Below, in pieces: positions 58,618-64,000 of a stretch of DNA of 64,000 bases. The notes under the pieces are model-generated. The model was not told the origin of the DNA. It worked only from the letters and a program-made list of their open reading frames with translations, and made no database searches. The translations under genes were made by a program, and so were the position numbers. Location: contig PLKM01000031.1 in assembly GCA_003141095.1 (NCBI GenBank), positions 28,020-92,019 on the forward strand. Direction: 5' to 3'. How positions within the stretch are numbered: the first letter of the stretch is position 1; the number at the start of each line of letters is the position of its first letter. Source of the DNA: Acidimicrobiaceae bacterium (GTDB lineage Bacteria; Actinomycetota; Acidimicrobiia; Acidimicrobiales; RAAP-2).

Positions 58618-59535
58618 ATGTCAAAGTATTTAGTCGTGGGAGCCGGATCCATCGGCGGCGCCGTCGCCACGCGGCTGGCAAGCGAAGGCCACGCAGTCAC
58701 CGTGGTGTCTCGAAGCGGAACGGGTCCCGAGCATGAACTCGTGACCCGCGTCAGTGCCGACGCCAGCGACCCGCGGCGTCTCGGCGAACTTGGCGCTGGT
58801 TGCGACGCGATCTTCAACTGCGTGAACCCCCAATACCACCGCTGGCCCACCGACTGGCCACCCATCGCCAATGCTCTGCTCGCGAGCGCGGAAACATCAC
58901 AGGCCGTCCTGGTCACGCTGAGCAACCTCTACCCGTACGGCGCGCCAGCCGGTCCGATGTCTCCCGAGTCGCCGATGCTCGCCACGTACGAGAAGGCACT
59001 CGTTCGCGCCAAAATGTGGCAGGACGCACTCGACGCCCACCGCGAGGGACGAATCCGCGCTTGTGAAGTGAGGGCATCGGACTTTCTTGGCGCGGGTAGT
59101 CAGAGCATGCTCGGTGATCGGGTCATCCCGCGGGTTCTGCGGGGAAAGACGTGTCGAGTGATCGGCAACCCCGACATGCTCCACAGCTGGACCTTCACCG
59201 ATGACGTCGCGAAGACACTGGTTGCCTGCGCGAAGACCCCCAGCGCGTGGGGACGGGCCTGGCACGCGCCGACGAATCCGCCAAGAACGCAGCGGGAGGC
59301 AATCAACGACGTTGCCGACGTTGCCGGATGTCAACACGTCAAGGTAACGAGCATCCCCGCGCCAGCCATACGACTACTGGGAATATTCGATCCGATGATT
59401 CGAGAACTGCCAAAGACGATGTACCAGTTCTCGAAGCCCTTCGTCATCGATGATCAGGCGACGCGTGATGAGTTCGCACTCGAGCCAACTCCGTGGCGAG
59501 ACGTCCTCGAAGCGACGATTCAGCGCTATCGATAG
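58618..59535 (+). CDS. NAD-dependent epimerase/dehydratase-family protein, TetR-controlled
   Basis: 305 residues. Atypical/extended SDR: dinucleotide motif VVGAGSIGGAVATRLASEGH, cited by VVGAGSIGG, then CDAIFNCVNPQYHRW and VTLSNLYPYG; RASDFLGAGSQ and HSWTFTDDVAKTLV follow. The usual YxxxK is not obvious (TYEKALVRAK is the nearest), as in several atypical SDRs such as NmrA-like or isoflavone-reductase-like proteins. Activity unknown. Regulated by the divergent TetR gene, judging by the two operators. Confidence 0.88.
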   Translation: MSKYLVVGAGSIGGAVATRLASEGHAVTVVSRSGTGPEHELVTRVSADASDPRRLGELGAGCDAIFNCVNPQYHRWPTDWPPIANALLASAETSQAVLVTLSNLYPYGAPAGPMSPESPMLATYEKALVRAKMWQDALDAHREGRIRACEVRASDFLGAGSQSMLGDRVIPRVLRGKTCRVIGNPDMLHSWTFTDDVAKTLVACAKTPSAWGRAWHAPTNPPRTQREAINDVADVAGCQHVKVTSIPAPAIRLLGIFDPMIRELPKTMYQFSKPFVIDDQATRDEFALEPTPWRDVLEATIQRYR

Positions 59536-59587
59536 ACACGCGTGACGTCGCGTCCAACGAGCGCCGCGAGGTGACGGCGGCGACTCC

Positions 59588-60397
59588 TCAACGCTGGGCG
59601 AGAACTTCCCCATTCACCACGATGAAGAGGCCGTCGCCGTCATTCGCCCACTCCAGGAACGCATTCGAAATCTCATGAAGCTCGTCGGTGGTGACGAGGG
59701 CGAAAGCAAGGGCCTGCTCCGCGAAGTCACTGTGGAGAACACGCTCGGCCCAAAGTTGACCCCACCATTGGCGCTCTGGCTCCGTAAAGTACGTCCAATT
59801 AGATGACGAGACCTCGAGTGAACGAAATCCGGCCTCGCGAACCCAACGAGGAAGGCGGCGCCCCGCATCGGCTTCGGCGTTGTTGGCTCTCGTCACCTGA
59901 TGGTAGATCTCCATCCATCGAGTCAGTCGATCATCACTAGGCGACCAGGCGAAGGCCCCGTAGTCTGCGTCTCGAACGGCGAGGAGCCCGTCCGCACGAA
60001 GAACTCGGCGCATCTCTCGAAGCGCGGCCACCGGATCGCTCAGATGCTGGAGTACCTGATGGGCGTACACAACGTCAAAGCTGGAGTCATCAAACGAAAG
60101 TTCGTAGACATTATCCACGCTGAAACTCAAGTTTTCCAGATCTTGCTCTCGATGAATGGATTGAGCGACCTCGATGACCTCGCGCGAGATATCCACTGCC
60201 TCCACCCGTCCCGGTGCCACCAGTCTCGAGAGGTCGACGCTTATGGTTCCTGGCCCACAGCCGACATCAAGCAACTGCAGACCGGGCTTGAGGTGGCCCA
60301 AGAGAAATCCCGCCGAGTTCTCCGCCGTTCTCCATCGGTGGCTTCGCAGTACCGATTCGTGATGTCCGTGGGTGTACTGATCCCTCCGCACGCTCAT
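59588..60397 (-). CDS. SAM-dependent methyltransferase (class I)
   Basis: 269 residues from the ATG at 60397, with AAAGGAGG six bases upstream; the longer open frame before it is antisense. Motif I LLDVGCGPGTISVDL, motif II VEAVDISREVI, motif III VYAHQVLQHLSDPVAALREM (core HQVLQHL), then RRVLRADGLLAVRDADYG. UbiE/ubiquinone-type methyltransferase family. Acceptor unknown. Confidence 0.9.
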   Translation of the reverse strand: MSVRRDQYTHGHHESVLRSHRWRTAENSAGFLLGHLKPGLQLLDVGCGPGTISVDLSRLVAPGRVEAVDISREVIEVAQSIHREQDLENLSFSVDNVYELSFDDSSFDVVYAHQVLQHLSDPVAALREMRRVLRADGLLAVRDADYGAFAWSPSDDRLTRWMEIYHQVTRANNAEADAGRRLPRWVREAGFRSLEVSSSNWTYFTEPERQWWGQLWAERVLHSDFAEQALAFALVTTDELHEISNAFLEWANDGDGLFIVVNGEVLAQR

Positions 60398-60619
60398 GAA
60401 CCCTCCTTTGGCCAGCGTCCCATCATGACATCGTAGGTCTTGGCTATTTCTGAGCGAGTCAGAGGAACGAGAGGGCTCCGTGTGAGACTGGCGGCGACAG
60501 AATCGTGACGGGCTCCGTGCGACCCCTGATGGTTCGGTCCTTGGCTTCATCGGGCAACCCACACTCCGAACCCGGTGATGGGACACAGCGAAAGCGACCA
60601 TCGCGGTCGCAGGGCGTGG

Positions 60620-60766
60620 TTAGTGCAAGATGGCGGCGACCAGCACCACAATCACAGCAGGAATCAGCACCAACAGCCAACCCTGCCAAGTCTGGGGACG
60701 AACACCGTAACCGATTCTCTTGGGCCCGAACCAGCCGCGCTTCTTGTCATCATTCGCAACAATCAT
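60620..60766 (-). CDS. Small membrane protein, 48 residues (RIGYG...WQGW family)
   Basis: ATG at 60766, TAA at 60620, with AAGGA nine bases upstream. Charged N-terminus (MIVANDDKKRG), the conserved-looking segment WFGPKRIGYGVRPQTWQGWL, then one helix (VLIPAVIVVLVAAIL). Small proteins of the type xGPKRxGxGxxPxxWQGW are widespread conserved membrane micro-proteins of unknown function. Its ATG overlaps the stop of the preceding tiny frame (ATGA). Confidence 0.72.
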   Translation of the reverse strand: MIVANDDKKRGWFGPKRIGYGVRPQTWQGWLLVLIPAVIVVLVAAILH

Positions 60767-60855
60767 GAGTTCGCATCCTTGTCGGCGCTATCTCCATTCA
60801 TGATGCCACGAATATCACCTGAGATTTGTCGGCGCTTCGAAAACGAGTTCGTCAT
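60763..60855 (-). CDS. Possible 30-residue micro-protein in a coupled chain
   Basis: ATG at 60855, overlapping the stop of the frame upstream as ATGA, and its TGA overlaps the next start the same way. Sequence MTNSFSKRRQISGDIRGIMN, basic, no hydrophobic helix. No family. Kept because of the double ATGA linkage only. Confidence 0.3.
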   Translation of the reverse strand: MTNSFSKRRQISGDIRGIMNGDSADKDANS

Positions 60856-60953
60856 CGCCTTGCGCGTTGCCACTCGAAAGCAGCCAGCTTGCGATAGTTC
60901 TCTTGGCGCCAGTCGCCCGGTCGCAATAGGGTCGTAATCCAACGGCTCGTCAT
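60852..60953 (-). CDS. Possible 33-residue micro-protein, first of a coupled chain
   Basis: ATG at 60953, sequence MTSRWITTLLRPGDWRQENY then RKLAAFEWQRARR. Trp-rich and protein-like in composition. Ends with TGA overlapping the ATG at 60855. It lies 33 bases from the start of the divergent SDR. No promoter-like box at leaderless spacing is clear. Confidence 0.35.
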   Translation of the reverse strand: MTSRWITTLLRPGDWRQENYRKLAAFEWQRARR

Positions 60954-60985
60954 CAATGGTCGAACCGACAACCGGGGGGGAATTC

Positions 60986-61774
60986 ATGCGCGTATTGATC
61001 ACCGGCGCGGGTCGCGCCATTGGCGCCGCGACAGCAACTGAGCTGGCCCGAGCGGGGCACGAAGTCATCGCCACCGCCCGCGACGTTGCAATGCTGGACT
61101 CTCTTGAAGTCGCCATGCGACTCACGCTCGACGTCACGAGTGAAGCTTCAATCATTGAAGCGCTGGCAAACGCCGGCGAGATCGACGCCGTCGTCAACAA
61201 CGCCGCGAGCCACGGCCAAGGACCTCTCGAGGACTATCCACCCGATCGCCTGCGAGAGGTTTTCGAAACCAACACCTTCGGACCGCTTCGATTACTGCAA
61301 CACGTACTTCCGTCGTGGCGAATCCGAGGTCACGGCGTCATAGTGAATATCAGTTCGGTACAAGGTCGGGTCTCGTCGCCGCTCGAAGGGGTGTACTCGG
61401 GCTCGAAGTACGCACTCGAGGCCTTTTCGGAGGCGCTGCACTACGAGGTGCGCCACTTCGGGATTCGAACGGTGATCATCGAGCCTGGTTACATCTCCCC
61501 GGGGATGAAGCCGGTCCCCCAGCTTGAGCGCAGCCCCGCGTACGAGGGGCTCTGGAACGACTGGGATGGCACCGACGCCAAGTTGACCGGTCCCACGGGG
61601 CGGCCGGGTCCAGAGATCGTTGGCCGAGCGGTGCTCCGCGCGATCGAGGACGAATCCACGCCGCTTCGCGTTCCCGTCGGGGCGGACGCTGAGTTAATCC
61701 TGGCCACTCGGCGTGAACTGGACGACGAGGAATTCGAGGCCACCATGCGCCAAACGCTGGGCCTCACCTGGTGA
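60986..61774 (+). CDS. Short-chain dehydrogenase/reductase
   Basis: 262 residues from the ATG at 60986, chosen because the Rossmann strand starts there (MRVLITGAGRAIGAATATEL). Classical SDR motifs: NNAASHGQGP, Ser in NISSVQGRVS, YSGSKYALEA with Tyr-Lys. A GGGGGGG run precedes the start. Substrate unknown. Divergent from the micro-protein chain, 33 bases apart. Confidence 0.9.
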   Translation: MRVLITGAGRAIGAATATELARAGHEVIATARDVAMLDSLEVAMRLTLDVTSEASIIEALANAGEIDAVVNNAASHGQGPLEDYPPDRLREVFETNTFGPLRLLQHVLPSWRIRGHGVIVNISSVQGRVSSPLEGVYSGSKYALEAFSEALHYEVRHFGIRTVIIEPGYISPGMKPVPQLERSPAYEGLWNDWDGTDAKLTGPTGRPGPEIVGRAVLRAIEDESTPLRVPVGADAELILATRRELDDEEFEATMRQTLGLTW

Positions 61775-61829
61775 GAGGATGTCTCGGCTTCGGATTGTGC
61801 GAGCGGCGCGTTGACTGCGCGCCTGCGAT

Positions 61830-62744
61830 TCAGTAACCGAGGTTGACGTCAACGACGCCAACCAGTTCCTTTCCATCTAAGTAGTTGCGCAGGTTCTTGC
61901 AGAAGACTTCGATCGCGCCCGCCAGCAAGGGCACTCCGGTCCAAGAGGCGTGCGGCGTGAGGAACACCTTCTCGTGAGTGTAGAGCCAGTGACCCGCGGG
62001 AAGGGGCTCTGGCACGCACACGTCCAGTGAGGCTCGGGCTAGTCGATCATCATCAAGAGCCACGCGCAATGCCTCTTGGTCAATGAGCGCACCCCGGGCA
62101 ATATTGACGAGATGAAGTCCCGGCTTCACGAGAGCCAGCGTTGCTTCGTTCAAGAGATTCACCGTGGCGCTCGTCGCCGGGACACAGAGCACGAGATGAT
62201 CGACGTCGGGGAGCATCTCTTCGAGAGTTCCGACGAGCTGCACGCCGGGTACTTCACTCGGCGTCGTGGTGCGGCGCATTGCCACCACGCGCATGTCGAA
62301 GGCCTGCGCCAACCGGGCGATCCTTTGCCCGATCCCGCCAAAGCCGACTAGTCCGAGTTTCTGACCGGACAGACACTGCGTACTTTGAAAGTTCCAGATC
62401 TCGGGCGCTTCCTTCAGCCAGAGTTCGGGGAAACGACGGCTGAAGGCCAGCATCGTCGCCATCGCGTACTCGGCGATCGGTATCGCCCCGGCCCCCTTGG
62501 CGCACGTCACGATTGGGGCTTGCAGCAGGGCCGGATTGACGTGATCAATCCCGGTACCGGCCAGTTGAATCCAAGCGACCCCAGCGTTCGCGGCGTCAAC
62601 CGACTTCTGGTCAAAGCCCGAGAAAAGAATGGCGTCGGGCGGTACCGGCCCGTCAAAAGTTGCCAGGTCCACGACGTCCAAGTCGGGGAACTCACCACGG
62701 ATTCGCTCGACACATTGGCTTACGCCGCAGAGCACGGTTGTCAT
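61830..62744 (-). CDS. D-2-hydroxyacid dehydrogenase (NAD-dependent)
   Basis: 304 residues. Rossmann motif LGLVGFGGIGQRIARLAQA (cited), catalytic Arg in NIARGALIDQEAL, Glu in SLDVCVPEPLPAGH and His in LTPHASWTGVP: the Arg-Glu-His set of the family. Phosphoglycerate-dehydrogenase or GhrB-like; reduces or oxidises a 2-ketoacid, substrate unknown. GGAGA stands six bases before the ATG. Confidence 0.93.
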   Translation of the reverse strand: MTTVLCGVSQCVERIRGEFPDLDVVDLATFDGPVPPDAILFSGFDQKSVDAANAGVAWIQLAGTGIDHVNPALLQAPIVTCAKGAGAIPIAEYAMATMLAFSRRFPELWLKEAPEIWNFQSTQCLSGQKLGLVGFGGIGQRIARLAQAFDMRVVAMRRTTTPSEVPGVQLVGTLEEMLPDVDHLVLCVPATSATVNLLNEATLALVKPGLHLVNIARGALIDQEALRVALDDDRLARASLDVCVPEPLPAGHWLYTHEKVFLTPHASWTGVPLLAGAIEVFCKNLRNYLDGKELVGVVDVNLGY

Positions 62745-62870
62745 CGGATTCTCCAGTCGCGGGTCAGAAAACTGTGGGGCCAGGCGCCACTGAACGACCT
62801 TAACGTGACGTCTGCCACACTCCCTGCACCGACATGGCGTGAGGTGGCTCGGTCGCCGTGGGATCCGGCG

Positions 62871-63251
62871 TTAGACCCCGTCGGATACGAAGAACAGGTT
62901 GCCGTCGGGGTCACGGAAACGCGCGCCGTAGCCCCCCCATGGCATCAGTTCTGGTTCTTGATCAAAGACGACGCCGAGGGCACTCAGACGCTCGAAATCG
63001 ACCCTGAGGTCATCGCTGGAAAGGTAGATGTCAGTGTTGACCGGTGCCTCAGGAGTTGGTGCTGGTCGCCCGTGGATGTGCGGCGGCCCAAGAACAATTC
63101 CCGACGAGTGCCCCGGGGGCACCACGGCCAGGAAACGATAGTCGGGGCTCATCTGATTATCTTGACGAACCTCCCAGCCGAGTGTGTCGCGGTAGAAGTT
63201 GAGCGCGGCGTCCTGATCGCTCACAATGACTACCGTTGCGTAGACGTGCAT
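62871..63251 (-). CDS. Glyoxalase/VOC-family protein
   Basis: 126 residues. VOC beta-alpha-beta-beta-beta modules: YATVVIVSDQDAALNFYRDTLGWEV (core ALNFYRDTLGWEV), then GARFRDPDGNLFFVS. Only some metal ligands are evident (Glu in EPELMPWGG, N-terminal His2), so it is a lyase, dioxygenase or resistance protein of unknown substrate. Confidence 0.88.
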   Translation of the reverse strand: MHVYATVVIVSDQDAALNFYRDTLGWEVRQDNQMSPDYRFLAVVPPGHSSGIVLGPPHIHGRPAPTPEAPVNTDIYLSSDDLRVDFERLSALGVVFDQEPELMPWGGYGARFRDPDGNLFFVSDGV

Positions 63252-63320
63252 AGCCCTCCAATCATCAACATGAACCCCAAATACCTCGCACCGCGCCCGA
63301 TGAGGTGCACCGCACTTCTC

Positions 63321-63689
63321 CTAGTCAGGAATCTGCGTCGTCACGCAGAACGGGTGGCCCGCCGGATCGAGGAGGACAATGAAGCGGTCTGGAGATGGCT
63401 GATACTGCGCTCTCGTCGCCCCGAGTCGAATCGCTTCGGCCTCGGCCTCTTCGAGACTCTCCACCGCGAGGTCAAGATGCATCTGCTTTCCCACATCACC
63501 CCCGGGCCACGTCGGCGCGTGATAGTCCTCAACCTTGACGGCGGTGAACCACATTCTCTCCAATCTCACTGCAGCAAACTCCTCGCTGGAAAAGGCAATT
63601 TCACCTCCGAGCAGGCTCGCCCAGAACGTCGCGAGGGCCGTCGTGCTGGCGCAGTCGAGTGAAACCGAGCCAAGTCGAATCTTCGTCAT
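63321..63689 (-). CDS. Glyoxalase/VOC-family protein
   Basis: 122 residues. Two VOC modules: LGSVSLDCASTTALATFWASLLGG (core TTALATFWASLLGG), KQMHLDLAVESLEEAEAEAIRLGA (core MHLDLAVES) and VLLDPAGHPFCVT. It matches the Glyoxalase_6 group, whose roles are mostly unknown. Separate from the preceding VOC gene by 69 bases, same strand, but only loosely alike. Confidence 0.88.
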   Translation of the reverse strand: MTKIRLGSVSLDCASTTALATFWASLLGGEIAFSSEEFAAVRLERMWFTAVKVEDYHAPTWPGGDVGKQMHLDLAVESLEEAEAEAIRLGATRAQYQPSPDRFIVLLDPAGHPFCVTTQIPD

Positions 63690-64000
63690 TGCACGAACAT
63701 AGCCGTCGCCCGTCGATGATGCAGAATCTTTTGTCGACCGAGATTCGCACCGGATCCGGGCGTTGACGCGGTCCCCGATGCGCTAGCTATCAGTGAAGTT
63801 TCGTCCGGAGTTGGTCGCGAACCGCTGGCCATTCTGCATCGACCACTGCCCATTCGGCAAACAGGTTGGTCGTGGAGTACGGCAAACTACCCACCACACC
63901 GAATTCTGAACCGAACTATCTCCTACGCGCCGACATCTGGTGGCGTTTCGGTTGACGCTTCGCCGGGGTGTGCCGTTGCAACAAGTTTCTGCTGCGCGGG
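63690..64000. other. Non-coding or remnant sequence at the window end
   Basis: No full gene. A minus-strand frame of about 35 residues ending at 63789 (LPYSTTNLFAEWAVVDAEWP) has protein-like composition and might be the C-terminus of a decayed gene, but it is bounded upstream by a stop at about 63916-63918. Confidence 0.25.

Overview
The window is GC-rich (by eye above 60% G+C), densely coded bacterial chromosome from an actinobacterium. The evidence is: nucleoside genes arranged deoA-add / phosphohexomutase-punA-ALDH-ALDH-deoC; the order rimO-pgsA-cinA-(insert)-recA; a palindromic CGAAC-N4-GTTCG SOS box at recA; several class I P450s with a 3Fe-4S ferredoxin; and many genes with an actinobacterial-style leaderless promoter. 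A secreted sedolisin (acid-active S53 protease) and other secreted proteins make an Acidimicrobiia-like, possibly acid-tolerant organism my best guess. That placement is inference. No phage, insertion sequence, CRISPR array or rRNA was seen.

Layout. 1-7.7 kb: deoxynucleoside salvage and catabolism (deoA 3' part, add, sugar phosphomutase, punA, two overlapping aldehyde dehydrogenase genes of which the second lacks the catalytic half, deoC). 7.7-10.1 kb: dTDP-rhamnose precursor genes rfbC-rfbB facing away from rfbA. 10.5-15.5 kb: a secreted hydrolase, an alpha/beta hydrolase, a RidA-like protein, an amidase with a tiny overlapping partner gene, and a stand-alone BioY. 15.5-17.8 kb: enoyl-CoA hydratase and Xaa-Pro aminopeptidase, divergent. 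17.8-20.4 kb: ferredoxin plus tandem P450s. 20.5-24.5 kb: esterase, serB, MFS transporter, acyltransferase. 24.5-31.3 kb: recA, esterase, cinA, pgsA, rimO, tRNA-Ser(GCU), Nudix hydrolase.

31.4-37.4 kb: TauE-like permease, DUF4395 protein, sedolisin, and a large secreted protein with a glycosidase-like C-terminus. 37.4-41.4 kb: coiled-coil protein, a 39-residue membrane protein, two overlapping unknown genes that look like degenerate PD-(D/E)XK proteins, typA, tRNA-Ser(UGA). 41.4-46.4 kb: two secreted proteins, SDR, epoxide-hydrolase-like enzyme, pheA. 46.5-51.6 kb: PLP decarboxylase convergent with a ureohydrolase, a third P450, hydrolase, SRPBCC protein. 51.6-58 kb: DUF3048 protein, two GNATs, PaiB-like protein, AHSA1-like protein, ClC channel, truncated ICMT-like protein, HAD phosphatase. 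57.8-59.5 kb: a TetR regulator divergent from an epimerase, with two identical palindromes between them. 59.6-63.7 kb: methyltransferase, a chain of micro-ORFs, SDR, hydroxyacid dehydrogenase, two VOC proteins.

The most distinctive signals are a recurring leaderless promoter (TANNNT 6-7 nt before the start codon, at least 15 genes), the split ALDH16-like pair, the degenerate nuclease-like pair beside typA, the amidase with a GatC/AtzG-like partner, the doubled TetR operator, and small genes below usual ORF cut-offs.
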